DNA from: Marinifilaceae bacterium
GTDB lineage: Bacteria; Bacteroidota; Bacteroidia; Bacteroidales; Marinifilaceae
DNA: 39,194 nucleotides
Direction: 5' to 3'
NCBI GenBank assembly: GCA_016936255.1
Contig: JAFGYE010000047.1
Span: 1-39,194, forward strand
Under the pieces are notes generated by a model. The model made no database searches, was not told the origin of the DNA, and was given only the letters and a program-made list of their open reading frames with translations. Each line of letters starts with the position of its first letter. Position 1 is the stretch's first letter. A program made the position numbers and the translations under genes. Below, piece after piece: positions 15,271-24,007 of this stretch.

Positions 15271-16317
15271 ATGCAGGAAAACAAGGCTAAAGGAACCGAC
15301 ATCGCTACGTTGGGCGAATTCGGATTGATTAAACACCTGACCAAAAATATAAAACTAAAACACGCAAGCACCAATGTGGGAGTTGGCGACGATGCTGCTG
15401 TTTTAGATTATCAGAATAAAAAAACCGTTGTTACCACCGATTTACTGCTGGAAGGTATCCATTTCGATTTAATGTACACACCGCTTAAACATTTAGGTTA
15501 CAAAGCAATTGCTGTGAATGTTTCGGATGTTTATGCCATGAATGCGCTGCCAAAGCAGGTAACGGTTTCTATCGCTATCTCGAAACGATTCACTTTAGAA
15601 GCTATCGAGGAGCTTTACGAAGGAATCAATTTGGCCTGCGAAAATTACAATGTCGATTTGGTGGGTGGCGACACCACATCCTCTTTAACCGGATTGTGTA
15701 TTTCGGTAACTGCAATTGGCGAAGCTGATGCTGATCAACTAACTTACCGCAGCGGAGCCAAAGAGAACGACTTAATCTGCGTAAGCGGAAACTTAGGAGC
15801 GGCCTTTGCCGGATTACAGCTGTTGGAGCGCGAAAAACGTGTTTACGACAACAATCCAGCCATGCAACCAGACTTAACGGGGCATGACTACATCTTAGAG
15901 CGTCAGTTGAAGCCTGAGGCCCGAAAAGACATTTATGAGCGTTTGCAGGATGCGAAGATTGTTCCTAGTTCGATGATTGATATTTCGGACGGATTATCAT
16001 CGGATATTATGCACATCTGCGAGGAATCGAAAGTTGGCTGCCAGATTTACGAAGAGAAAATTCCTGTTGACTACGAAACACACAAAATGGCCGAAGAGCT
16101 GAACATGAACTACAGCACCTTTTCGTTAAACGGCGGTGAAGATTACGAGTTGCTGTTTACTGTTCCTTTGGATCAGTTCGATGCCATTGAAAAAATAGAA
16201 GATGTGAAAATAATTGGTCACATCACCGATATCTCGAAAGGAAAATATTTGGTAACACGGGATGGTGTGGAAATTGAATTGCAGGCTCAGGGCTGGAATC
16301 CGATAAAGGAAGGTTAG
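15271..16317 (+). CDS. thiL: thiamine-monophosphate kinase
   Basis: Phosphorylates thiamine monophosphate to thiamine pyrophosphate with ATP, the last step of the thiamine pathway. The 348 residues follow the ThiL/PurM-like fold. The glycine-aspartate segment VGVGDDAAVLD (D40, D41) and TTDLLLEGIHFDL sit in the N-terminal half, with VSDVYAMNA (84-92) and VGGDTTSS (D134) forming the nucleotide/metal site. IDISDGLSSDI and NGGEDYELLFT are in the C-terminal half. All key motifs are intact. The gene stands alone: its neighbours are a divergent subtilase and, 142 bases downstream, an unrelated small membrane protein. No other thiamine gene is in the window. Confidence 0.97.
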   Translation: MQENKAKGTDIATLGEFGLIKHLTKNIKLKHASTNVGVGDDAAVLDYQNKKTVVTTDLLLEGIHFDLMYTPLKHLGYKAIAVNVSDVYAMNALPKQVTVSIAISKRFTLEAIEELYEGINLACENYNVDLVGGDTTSSLTGLCISVTAIGEADADQLTYRSGAKENDLICVSGNLGAAFAGLQLLEREKRVYDNNPAMQPDLTGHDYILERQLKPEARKDIYERLQDAKIVPSSMIDISDGLSSDIMHICEESKVGCQIYEEKIPVDYETHKMAEELNMNYSTFSLNGGEDYELLFTVPLDQFDAIEKIEDVKIIGHITDISKGKYLVTRDGVEIELQAQGWNPIKEG

Positions 16318-16459
16318 AACACCTCATCCTATCCTTCTCCTAAAGGAGAAGAGAAAACAGCTCAAAAAAAAAGAAACAAAAACAATCCCCGGTCCATCTC
16401 TTCAAGGAAAAAGGCTGGGGGTTGATGTAAGTTAGCAGTAGAAAACCTATCAAGCTTAT

Positions 16460-16921
16460 ATGAAGAAATATTCATACACCTACTTATCCATTGGTAAATT
16501 TCTGGTTATTTTTTTATCTACAATAGTAGTAATTCTTCTTATTGCCTTTCTACTTATTGGAATTATAAAACCAACAATAAACTGGACAATATTTATTCTT
16601 TTTTTATCTCCTATTTTATTTGTAACAATCTCAAATTTTATCGAAAAAAAGAAAGTCCAAATTAAAACTTTTACAATAAGACAAGATGGTGTTCAATATG
16701 ATAGCTGCAAAGTAACTTGGGAGCAAATTAAATGGTACCGATTTGATAGAAGTAAATATGGTAATTATGAAAAAATTATACTCCAAACACACAATCGTAA
16801 ATATAAAATTCATTATTTCGATACCAAATCACACCAGAAAGAATGGAAGAAAATTAAAAATGATCTAAAAATTGCCATCGAAAATAATTGTCCTCATTTG
16901 GAGAAAGCAAAAATGTATTGA
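16460..16921 (+). CDS. small membrane protein with a PH-like cytoplasmic domain
   Basis: A 153-residue protein of no named family. Two membrane helices (about 11-35 and 41-61) form a hairpin. Residues 65-150 are soluble and look like a small beta domain closed by a C-terminal helix: FTIRQDGVQY, VTWEQIKWYRFDR, EKIILQTHNRKYKIHYFD, then WKKIKNDLKIAIENN. This pattern (two helices, then strands and a helix with a conserved tryptophan) is like bacterial PH/YcxB-type proteins, a resemblance seen only by eye. It is AT-rich, apparently single, and converges with lpxA on a shared terminator. Function unknown. Confidence 0.6.
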   Translation: MKKYSYTYLSIGKFLVIFLSTIVVILLIAFLLIGIIKPTINWTIFILFLSPILFVTISNFIEKKKVQIKTFTIRQDGVQYDSCKVTWEQIKWYRFDRSKYGNYEKIILQTHNRKYKIHYFDTKSHQKEWKKIKNDLKIAIENNCPHLEKAKMY

Positions 16922-16974
16922 CTCCTCATTCTATCCATCACCATAAAGAAGTGCCTGGAGCTTGGGAATTACAT

Positions 16975-17013
16975 AAAAAAAGTGAGACTCTCCACTGAAA
17001 GTCTCACTTTTTT
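16975..17013. terminator. Bidirectional terminator between convergent genes
   Basis: AGTGAGACT (16981-16989) pairs perfectly with AGTCTCACT (17000-17008). An A-run flanks the left arm and a T-run follows the right arm, so it works in both directions. It lies between the ends of the small membrane protein gene (16921) and lpxA (17036). Confidence 0.9.
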
Positions 17014-17035
17014 TTATATCATTTAAAACGATAGC

Positions 17036-17818
17036 TTACTCAGGAAAATATCCTCTCATAATACCACGCTTCGAATTTTTCACAAACAGAATAATATCAT
17101 CACGCTCAGGAGAAGCAGGCATTTCGGCCTCGATAGCTTCCAAAGCATTGAAGTTATTCATTCCTTTTTGGTATAGGTAACGGTAAACATCCTGAATTTC
17201 GCGGATTTTTTCATTTCCAAATTCACGACGACGCAATCCAATTGAGTTTACTCCAATATAAGAAACCGGCTCGCGACCTGCTTTTACAAACGGAGGAACA
17301 TCTTTACGAACCAATGATCCACCTGAAATCATTACGTGCGAACCAATATGAACAAACTGATGAATAGCAACCAAACCGCTAAGAATAGCGAAATCGTCGA
17401 TAATTACCTCGCCCGCAATTTGTGTCGCATTACCAATAATACAATTATTACCAATAATACAATCGTGCGCCACATGCACATAGGCCATTAACAAACAGTT
17501 ACTTCCAATAATGGTTTTTCCTTTGGCTACAGTACCTCTGTTAATCGTAACACACTCACGAATGGTGGTATTGTCGCCAATTTCTACAGTTGTTTTTTCA
17601 CCACGGAATTTTAAATCCTGTGGAACAGCACCAATAACGGCCCCTGGAAATACCACGCAATTTTTACCGATACGGGTTCCTTCCATGATAGTGGCATTAG
17701 ATCCAATACGGGATCCTTCTCCAATTACCACATCTTTATCAATGGTTACAAACGGCTCAATCACTACATTATCAGCTATTTTAGCTTCAGGATGTACATA
17801 TGCTAACGGTTGCTTCAT
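17036..17818 (-). CDS. lpxA: UDP-N-acetylglucosamine acyltransferase
   Basis: Transfers a 3-hydroxyacyl chain from acyl carrier protein to UDP-GlcNAc, the first step of lipid A synthesis, in the cytoplasm. The 260 residues are a left-handed beta-helix built of hexapeptide repeats (for example IGEGSRIGSNATIMEGTRIG). The catalytic histidine is H118 in HVAHDCIIGN. The C-terminal helical part QDVYRYLYQKGMNNFNALEAIEAE is complete, as in the family. It is the last gene of the lpxD-lpxC/fabZ-lpxA group, 71 bases after lpxC/fabZ, and is followed by a terminator. The acyl-chain length preference cannot be read with confidence. Confidence 0.97.
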   Translation of the reverse strand: MKQPLAYVHPEAKIADNVVIEPFVTIDKDVVIGEGSRIGSNATIMEGTRIGKNCVVFPGAVIGAVPQDLKFRGEKTTVEIGDNTTIRECVTINRGTVAKGKTIIGSNCLLMAYVHVAHDCIIGNNCIIGNATQIAGEVIIDDFAILSGLVAIHQFVHIGSHVMISGGSLVRKDVPPFVKAGREPVSYIGVNSIGLRRREFGNEKIREIQDVYRYLYQKGMNNFNALEAIEAEMPASPERDDIILFVKNSKRGIMRGYFPE

Positions 17819-17889
17819 TTTTTTTATATTTCGTTTTATGCAAAACTCCCGTTACAAGAAGTTGTTGCGTAGCAGTAGTTACTAATTAA

Positions 17890-19281
17890 TTATTTTTTCT
17901 TTGCGATTTGAGCCATAAACTCACCTTCGGCAACAACAGTATCACCAACAAAAGCTAAACCGCGCATGTTAGCAATTCCCCTACGAATAGGAGATAAAAA
18001 TGACAATTTAAAAATTAAAGTATCACCGGGAACTACTTTTTTTCTAAACTTGATATTGTTTTGAGTCAGGAAATAAGTAGAATAGTTTTCAGGGTCTTCG
18101 ACCTGATTAAGTACTAAAATACCACCGCATTGTGCCATAGCCTCCACCATTAAAACGCCTGGCATTACCGGTTCTCCCGGGAAATGACCAACAAAAAACG
18201 GCTCGTTCATAGATACGTTCTTCACCCCCACGATGCTGTCATCCTGAATATCAATAATTTTGTCAACCAACAAGAATGGAGGACGGTGAGGCAACAAGCC
18301 CATTACGCCATTAATGTCTAAAACAGGCTCTTTGTTTGGATCATAAGCCGGAACTGAATCTTTTCCCATTTCTTTCTTAATTCGTTTGATTAATAATTTT
18401 GCCATTTCAGTGTTTGGTCCATGACCAGGACAGGTTGCAATAACCCTTCCCTTAATAAACTTGCCGCAGAGAGCAAGGTCGCCAATCACATCTAATAATT
18501 TGTGACGCGCACATTCATTATCAAAATAAAGTTCTAAATTACTTAAAATTCCTTCCTTTACCTCAACATGCTGATGGTCGAATAAATCTGCGATGCGATC
18601 CAATTCTTTTTGGTCCATCATTTGGTCCATTATAACAATGGCATTATCCAAATCTCCACCCTTAACTAAATTGTGGTTTAATAGAAATTCCAGTTCCCGC
18701 ACAAACACAAACGTGCGGCACATCGAGATTTCCCTTTTATAATCTGCTAAAGAACTTAAGCGGGCATACTGATTTCTCAACACTTTAGAGTTGAATGAAA
18801 TCATTGTATCTATACTATATTCATCATCAGGAAGAATCGTAATTTCTGAACCACGGGCTTCATCCCTGTATGTTATCTTTTCTTTTGGCACGTAATACTC
18901 ACGAATTGCGTCCTGCTCTACAATACCAACTTCTTCAATTCCTTCTACATAAAATTTGGCACTTCCATCTAAAATCGGAGGCTCAGAAGAATTCATCTCA
19001 ATCAAACAGTTGTCAACACCTAATCCATACAAAGCAGACAATGCATGCTCAACAGTTTGAACTTTACATTCTCCTTTTTCCAACACGGTTCCTCTCGAAG
19101 TATCACCAACATATTCGGCACTTGCCTCTATAATAGGTTGACCTTCTAAATCTACCCGTTTAAACTGATAACCATGATTTTCAGATGCAGGCAGAAACTT
19201 TATAGAAACTTCCAGTCCTGTGTGAAGTCCTTTTCCTGTAAGAGTAAATTCTTTTGCTAATGTTCTTTGTTTATCTGCCAT
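17890..19281 (-). CDS. lpxC/fabZ: bifunctional LpxC deacetylase / FabZ dehydratase
   Basis: A fusion characteristic of Bacteroidota, 463 residues. Residues 1 to about 305 are LpxC, the zinc deacetylase that commits UDP-acyl-GlcNAc to lipid A. Metal ligands are H79 (VQTVEHALSALYG), H260 and D264 (ARHKLLDVIGDLAL), and the catalytic histidine is H287 (PGHGPN). From about 320 on is FabZ, the hydroxyacyl-ACP dehydratase, with H366 (VGHFPGEPVMPG) and E380 (VEAMAQ). Both active sites are complete. Joining them links use of 3-hydroxyacyl-ACP for lipid A and for fatty acids. It lies between lpxD (57 bases upstream) and lpxA. Confidence 0.97.
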   Translation of the reverse strand: MADKQRTLAKEFTLTGKGLHTGLEVSIKFLPASENHGYQFKRVDLEGQPIIEASAEYVGDTSRGTVLEKGECKVQTVEHALSALYGLGVDNCLIEMNSSEPPILDGSAKFYVEGIEEVGIVEQDAIREYYVPKEKITYRDEARGSEITILPDDEYSIDTMISFNSKVLRNQYARLSSLADYKREISMCRTFVFVRELEFLLNHNLVKGGDLDNAIVIMDQMMDQKELDRIADLFDHQHVEVKEGILSNLELYFDNECARHKLLDVIGDLALCGKFIKGRVIATCPGHGPNTEMAKLLIKRIKKEMGKDSVPAYDPNKEPVLDINGVMGLLPHRPPFLLVDKIIDIQDDSIVGVKNVSMNEPFFVGHFPGEPVMPGVLMVEAMAQCGGILVLNQVEDPENYSTYFLTQNNIKFRKKVVPGDTLIFKLSFLSPIRRGIANMRGLAFVGDTVVAEGEFMAQIAKKK

Positions 19282-19338
19282 AACTTGACATCAATATTTT
19301 TAAATCCCAGGTTAACTAATTGAAAGCAAAACTTCCCT

Positions 19339-20376
19339 TTACTCTTCCTTTAATCTTTTTATTTCCTTTTCCAGTTCAATAATTTGCTCTCTCATCTTAG
19401 GCAAATTCTTAAACAGCACATATGATTTTTGATAAGGTCCAAAATCAAAAGCCGGTGATCCTTGCAATACAGTTCCTTCTTTCTTGATTGTTCGGCCAAT
19501 ACCTGATTGAGCTGCGATTTTTACTTCATCGGCAATTGATAAATGACCTACGATTCCCACCTGTCCTCCGATCATACAATTTTTACCAATCTTTGCACTT
19601 CCTGCAATGCCGGTTTGAGAAGCAATCACTGTATTTTCATCTATCTCTACATTGTGAGCAACCTGAATCAAATTGTCCAGCTTCACTCCTTTACGAATGA
19701 TTGTTGATCCCATAGTAGCACGATCAACACACGTATTTGCACCAATCTCTACATGATCTTCAATAACCACATTACCTACCTGAGGTACTTTTTTATAATT
19801 ATTCGCCGATGATGGAGCAAAACCAAATCCATCACCTCCAATTACAACGCCTGAGTGAAAAATGCATTCAGCACCAATCTTACATCCCTCGTAAATTTTA
19901 ACGCCTGAGTTCAATATAGTGTTGTCGCCAATAGTTACATTATCGCCTACATAGCAGTGAGGATAAATTTTTACGTTATTTCCAATCTGAACATTACTAC
20001 CTATATATGCAAAGGCACCAATATAAATCTTCTCACCCAATTTTGATGACTTGCTCACAAAAGAAGGCTCTTCAATTCCTGTTTTCTGAGGTTTGCTTTG
20101 CTCATACATTTCCAACAACTGAGCCAATGCCTGATACGCATCCTCAACACGGATAAGTGTGGTCTCAATCTCTTTTTCAGTCTCAAAATTCTTGTTTACC
20201 AAAACAATTGATGACTGCGTAGAGTATATATAGTGCTCGTATTTAGGATTTGCTAAAAATGAAAGAGTCCCAGGCTTCCCTTCTTCAATTCTGGAAACAT
20301 TGGTTACTTTAACCTTAGCATTCCCATCTACCTCTCCGTTAAGAAACTCTGCAATATCTTCTGCTGTAAATTCCAT
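19339..20376 (-). CDS. lpxD: UDP-3-O-acylglucosamine N-acyltransferase
   Basis: Adds the second 3-hydroxyacyl chain to UDP-3-O-acylglucosamine in lipid A synthesis. The 345 residues have the uridine-binding N-terminal domain (1-100, with [15 protein letters not shown]), a left-handed beta-helix of hexapeptide repeats (about 105-300) and a C-terminal helix ([19 protein letters not shown]) that ends as a short coiled coil. The catalytic histidine is H241 in [11 protein letters not shown]. It is the first of the three lpx genes. The HD-domain gene lies 241 bases upstream on the same strand. Confidence 0.96.
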   Translation of the reverse strand: MEFTAEDIAEFLNGEVDGNAKVKVTNVSRIEEGKPGTLSFLANPKYEHYIYSTQSSIVLVNKNFETEKEIETTLIRVEDAYQALAQLLEMYEQSKPQKTGIEEPSFVSKSSKLGEKIYIGAFAYIGSNVQIGNNVKIYPHCYVGDNVTIGDNTILNSGVKIYEGCKIGAECIFHSGVVIGGDGFGFAPSSANNYKKVPQVGNVVIEDHVEIGANTCVDRATMGSTIIRKGVKLDNLIQVAHNVEIDENTVIASQTGIAGSAKIGKNCMIGGQVGIVGHLSIADEVKIAAQSGIGRTIKKEGTVLQGSPAFDFGPYQKSYVLFKNLPKMREQIIELEKEIKRLKEE

Positions 20377-20617
20377 TTGTTCTATTTTTTATCAGATCAA
20401 AAAGTGATTCACTGATATCTTAGTATTTACAATGCAAACACTAAGCGCAAATCATCCAACATAGCTGATTTATAAGAAAAAAATTTCTGCAAATCTAATA
20501 ATTATTTCATGCACATGAAATTTTTTCTCCTATTGCCTGCTTTATCCATAAAGAAAGCATTCGTAAAAATGAAGATGAAAGCACCTCTTAAGAGTAAGGG
20601 AATCACACAAATGACTC
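20377..20617. other. Gap between the HD-domain gene and lpxD, with a -7 box
   Basis: On the minus strand TAGATTTG (complement of 20490-20497) matches TAnnTTTG, about 115 bases before lpxD, so the lpx genes may have their own promoter. No -33 TTG is at the usual distance. No strong terminator follows the HD gene. Confidence 0.35.
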
Positions 20618-21871
20618 CTAAATTTTAGGGTAGCAGAGATAATATTTTTTTACTGTTTTAGACAGAACAGAAGCATCCAACATATCCGAAGCCTCTCCAA
20701 TATCGCACTGTGTGCCATCTTTGTATAAAATATTTATTTGATCATCATCCGAGCTATATGCATTATTGCTGATCGAATTTGAAATCACCATAAACTCGAG
20801 AGCATGATCTGAACAAGCAAAATAATGCCCCACCTTTTTTTTCACTTGATCAATATATTCATTAGTGAAGGCTGTTTTTTGAATCTCAATTTTAAACAAT
20901 TGCCGATCCCGTATGCATTTACACAAATAAGAAAGAACTTTGTCGCTGTGGTTAGCCCAAACCTTTATACTAACCATGATATCATCATCATCCAGATCAG
21001 CAAATATTTCCAAAGCATTCCGACCATTAAAAATAACATTAGGATTTTCAAACTCCATTCTACTCACTTTATTATACAAAAAGTAAGTTAAAGATGGGGT
21101 CGCAAACAATTTATCCCCCCGTTCAGCAAGATATTTCGCCCTTTTCAAAATATGAACCAACATCTCTTCTGCAGCAATAACAGTCTTGTGCAAATATACC
21201 TGCCAATACATTAAGCGTCTGGCTATCAAAAATTTTTCAATTGAATAAATACCTTTTGCCTCAACAACCAACTGATCATTTCTAACATCCAGCATTTTAA
21301 TAATCCTTGCCGATCCGACAACCCCTTCGGTAACCCCGGCAAAAAAACTATCCCTCCTCAAATAATCCAAGCGATCCATATCCAACTGACTCGACACCAA
21401 CTGATTCAAAAACCGCTTGGGATATTCGTTTCGAAATATTTTTATGGCCACATCCAGCTCACCTTTAAATTGATTATTTAAACGATTCATAAATAATTCC
21501 GAAATCTGTTCGTGAGTTATGCCATTAACAATACTATACTCTAATGCATGCGAAAATGGTCCATGCCCAATATCGTGAAGTAGTATTGCCGCATAAACCC
21601 CTTCTTCCTCTTCTACAGTAACTACATGTCCTTTCGATCGAATAGTTTCTATTGCAAGACTCATTAAATAAGTTGCCCCCAAAGCGTGCTGAAATCTGTT
21701 ATGAAATGTTCCCGGGAAAACAAGAAAGGAGAGGCCTAACTGCTTTATTCTTCTCAATCGCTGAAAAAAAGAATGCTCAACCAAATCGTACGATATCCCG
21801 GAAGGAATATGAATGAATCCGTGAACCGGATCATTTACTATTTTTTTCTTGCTGCTGGTGTTTAAATTCAT
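20618..21871 (-). CDS. HD-domain phosphohydrolase (dNTPase/SAMHD1-like)
   Basis: A cytoplasmic metal-dependent phosphohydrolase with the HD pattern spread as in the SAMHD1/dGTPase group: RFQHALGATYL, then LLHDIGHGPFSHALE, then LDMDRLDYLRRDSFFAGV. The frame is open to 22021, but the first 50 codons look non-coding. A -7 box at 21897-21904 (TACATTTG on the minus strand) would start the RNA inside them, so I place the start at MNLNTSSKKKIVNDPVHGF (417 residues); MRMNL six bases earlier is equally possible. The N-terminal VNDPVHGFIHIP motif is typical of this family. It is upstream of lpxD in many Bacteroidota. Whether it hydrolyses dNTPs is not shown. Confidence 0.88.
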   Translation of the reverse strand: MNLNTSSKKKIVNDPVHGFIHIPSGISYDLVEHSFFQRLRRIKQLGLSFLVFPGTFHNRFQHALGATYLMSLAIETIRSKGHVVTVEEEEGVYAAILLHDIGHGPFSHALEYSIVNGITHEQISELFMNRLNNQFKGELDVAIKIFRNEYPKRFLNQLVSSQLDMDRLDYLRRDSFFAGVTEGVVGSARIIKMLDVRNDQLVVEAKGIYSIEKFLIARRLMYWQVYLHKTVIAAEEMLVHILKRAKYLAERGDKLFATPSLTYFLYNKVSRMEFENPNVIFNGRNALEIFADLDDDDIMVSIKVWANHSDKVLSYLCKCIRDRQLFKIEIQKTAFTNEYIDQVKKKVGHYFACSDHALEFMVISNSISNNAYSSDDDQINILYKDGTQCDIGEASDMLDASVLSKTVKKYYLCYPKI

Positions 21872-21896
21872 ACGCATTTGTATAATAGGCTGGTAA

Positions 21897-21904
21897 CAAA
21901 TGTA
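21897..21904 (-). promoter_or_regulatory. -7 box for the HD-domain gene
   Basis: The minus-strand reading TACATTTG is an exact TAnnTTTG match about 20 bases before the chosen ATG, which supports the shorter gene model. A -33 TTG at standard spacing was not seen. Confidence 0.45.
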
Positions 21905-22123
21905 TAAAAAGTAGCGAAAAAAGCCTATCTTAGTGGTATTCAAACCCCAATTAAAATTGGCTCGTGAATAAAAATATTTTTCTTGAATTGAAGTGGAATT
22001 GTTCAAATACGTTAAAATCATTCAATTGAACAAAAGAAGAGATCATATTTCATTAAAAAAACTCATTTTCAAGAGAATAATTTTTCATTAGCGATTAGAA
22101 TACAATAATTTAGAGGGATGTCA

Positions 22124-22155
22124 TTTGTTTTTTAGAACATTTATCTCTAATTTTG
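22124..22155 (+). promoter_or_regulatory. Promoter of the rimP-nusA-infB operon
   Basis: The -33 element TTTG (22124-22127) is followed after 20 bases by the -7 box TAATTTTG (22148-22155). Both parts and the spacing match the Bacteroidota consensus, making this the best promoter in the window. Transcription should begin near 22161, after the earliest ATG of the rimP frame, so that ATG cannot be used. Confidence 0.75.
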
Positions 22156-22183
22156 CATCGAAAAGTAAGCAAATTGTGAGCTT

Positions 22184-22212
22184 TAGGGGACAAAAAGTCC
22201 CCTATTTTATTG
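22184..22212 (+). promoter_or_regulatory. Leader hairpin with U-rich tail before rimP, possible attenuator
   Basis: TAGGGGAC (22184-22191) pairs perfectly with GTCCCCTA (22197-22204) around AAAAA, followed by TTTTATT. This is the shape of an intrinsic terminator, placed between the promoter and the rimP start at 22227. Since the operon encodes NusA, feedback attenuation is an attractive reading (inference). Confidence 0.55.
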
Positions 22213-22226
22213 ATATTAACCGACAT

Positions 22227-22691
22227 ATGATTGATAAAAAAACTATAACTGAAATTGTTGAAAATGAAATTGCTGACTCCGATCTGTTTCTGGTTGATGT
22301 AAGCGTTTCATCTGGAAATGCCATTTCGGTTGTAATTGATAGCTATGACGGAGTCCCGATCATTACATGTATTGAACTAAGCAAAGCTATCGAAGGGCAT
22401 TTTGATCGTGAAGTTGAAGACTTTGAATTACAAGTTGCTTCAGCTGGAATCGGTCAACCCTTTCAGGTTTTTAAACAATACCGCAAATACATAAATAAAG
22501 ATGTTGAGGTATTGACAACTGAGGGGATTAAATTTATAGGGAAACTAATCACCGTTGGTGATAATGAAATAGAAATTGAAGTTGAAGAAATGGAAAAAGT
22601 TGAAGGAAAAAAGAAGAAGCAACTTGTTGTAAAAAATTACTCTTTCACTTTAGATCAAATTAAATCAACAAAAGATATTATTACTTTTTAA
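22227..22691 (+). CDS. rimP: ribosome maturation factor RimP
   Basis: Assists maturation of the 30S ribosomal subunit. The frame extends up to an ATG at 22125, but the promoter and a leader hairpin lie within that extension. The family N-terminus begins at MIDKKTITEIVEN, so I place the start at 22227 (154 residues, a normal length). The N-terminal domain includes LVDVSVSSGNAISVVIDSYDGVPIITCIELSKAIEGHFD. The segment LQVASAGIGQPF matches the family VSSPGLDRPL motif in weaker form. A C-terminal SH3-like domain follows. It is first of the conserved rimP-nusA-infB operon, 19 bases before nusA. Confidence 0.93.
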   Translation: MIDKKTITEIVENEIADSDLFLVDVSVSSGNAISVVIDSYDGVPIITCIELSKAIEGHFDREVEDFELQVASAGIGQPFQVFKQYRKYINKDVEVLTTEGIKFIGKLITVGDNEIEIEVEEMEKVEGKKKKQLVVKNYSFTLDQIKSTKDIITF

Positions 22692-22710
22692 CAGGTAAAT
22701 AGCTGAATAC

Positions 22711-23946
22711 ATGAATCTTATTGAGACTTTTTCGGAATTTAAGGAGTTGAAAAGCATCGACCGCGCGACAATGATGAGCGTATTGGAAGATGTTTTCAGA
22801 AATCTTCTATTGAAAAATTATGGCACCGACGAAAACTTTGATATCATTATTAATCCAGACAAAGGTGACTTAGAGATTTGGAGAAATAGAGAAATTGTAG
22901 AAGACGGACAAGTAGAGGATGAAAATTTACAGATCTCGCTTTCTGAAGCGAAAAAGATAGATGAAGATTACGAAGTTGGTGAAGAAGTTACGGACGAAGT
23001 AAAATTTATGGATTTTGGCCGACGTTCAATTCTAACTTTACGTCAGAATCTTTCTGCAAGAATTTTAGAATTGGAGAAAGACAATATCTTTAACCTGTAC
23101 AAAGATCGGGTTGGCGAAATTGTTACCGGTGAAGTTTATCAGATATGGAAAAAAGAAATTCTTATTCTGGATGATGAAGAAAATGAATTGATTCTTCCTA
23201 AAACAGAACAGATCCCTTCTGATTATTTCCGCAAAGGAGAAACAGTTAGAGCCGTTGTTGTTCGTGTTGAGGTGAAAAATAACAGTCCTCTTATTATAGT
23301 TTCAAGAACTTCTCCTGTTTTCCTTGAGAGATTGTTTGAACTGGAAGTACCGGAAATATTTGATGGTCTAATCACTATTAAAAATATTGTTCGTATTCCT
23401 GGTGAAAGAGCTAAGGTTGCAGTTGAATCTTACGATGAAAGAATTGATCCTGTTGGAGCATGTGTGGGTATGAAAGGGTCGAGAATACATGGTATTGTTC
23501 GTGAATTACGTAACGAAAATATTGATGTAATCAATTACACAACTAACACCCAGCTTTTTATCACAAGAGCTCTTAACCCTGCGAAAGTTTCCTCAGTGAA
23601 ACTTAACGAAGAAACCAAACGTGCTGAAGTTTATCTGGATCCTGAAGAGGTTTCCCTGGCTATTGGTAAAGGTGGTTTAAATATAAAACTGGCAAGTCAG
23701 CTATCAGGATATGAGATTGATGTGTATCGTGAGAAATCTGAGGAGGAAGTTGAAGAAGATGTAAACTTATCAGAATTTACGGATGAAATTGATGCCTGGA
23801 TAATTGATGAGTTAAAGAAAATTGGTTGTGATACAGCAAGAAGCGTTCTTGATTTATCTCCAGAGGAGTTAGAAAAGAGAACAGATCTTGAAATAGAGAC
23901 CATTAATGAGATTTTGAATATTTTTAAATCCGAGTTCGATAATTAA
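22711..23946 (+). CDS. nusA: transcription elongation/termination factor NusA
   Basis: Binds RNA polymerase and nascent RNA to modulate pausing, termination and antitermination. The 411 residues contain the N-terminal RNA polymerase-binding domain (1 to about 130), an S1 domain (about 134-200, ending LIIVSRTSPVFL) and two KH domains. KH1 has GMKGSR at 253-258 and KH2 has GKGG at 319-322. A single C-terminal helix-hairpin-helix-like stretch follows (DAWIIDELKKIGCDTARSVLDLSPEELEKRTDLE). The paired acidic repeats of E. coli NusA are only partly represented, as is usual in this phylum. It sits in the classic position between rimP and infB. Confidence 0.97.
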   Translation: MNLIETFSEFKELKSIDRATMMSVLEDVFRNLLLKNYGTDENFDIIINPDKGDLEIWRNREIVEDGQVEDENLQISLSEAKKIDEDYEVGEEVTDEVKFMDFGRRSILTLRQNLSARILELEKDNIFNLYKDRVGEIVTGEVYQIWKKEILILDDEENELILPKTEQIPSDYFRKGETVRAVVVRVEVKNNSPLIIVSRTSPVFLERLFELEVPEIFDGLITIKNIVRIPGERAKVAVESYDERIDPVGACVGMKGSRIHGIVRELRNENIDVINYTTNTQLFITRALNPAKVSSVKLNEETKRAEVYLDPEEVSLAIGKGGLNIKLASQLSGYEIDVYREKSEEEVEEDVNLSEFTDEIDAWIIDELKKIGCDTARSVLDLSPEELEKRTDLEIETINEILNIFKSEFDN

Positions 23947-24007
23947 ATTCTTCAGAATCATGATGTAAATTTTTGAAACGGGACATTTTAACAGTTAACT
24001 TTTAAAT

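Noticed and set aside
17511-17885. 124-codon ORF antisense to lpxA
   Set aside because: It is produced by the regular hexapeptide-repeat codons of lpxA on the other strand; lpxA itself is unmistakable.
21874-22021. N-terminal extension of the HD-domain protein
   Set aside because: It has non-coding character, contains a -7 box at 21897-21904, and is absent from the usual family N-terminus VNDPVHGF.
22125-22226. N-terminal 34-codon extension of RimP
   Set aside because: The promoter -7 box and a leader hairpin lie inside it, so the first ATG is upstream of the predicted transcription start, and the family begins at the internal methionine.
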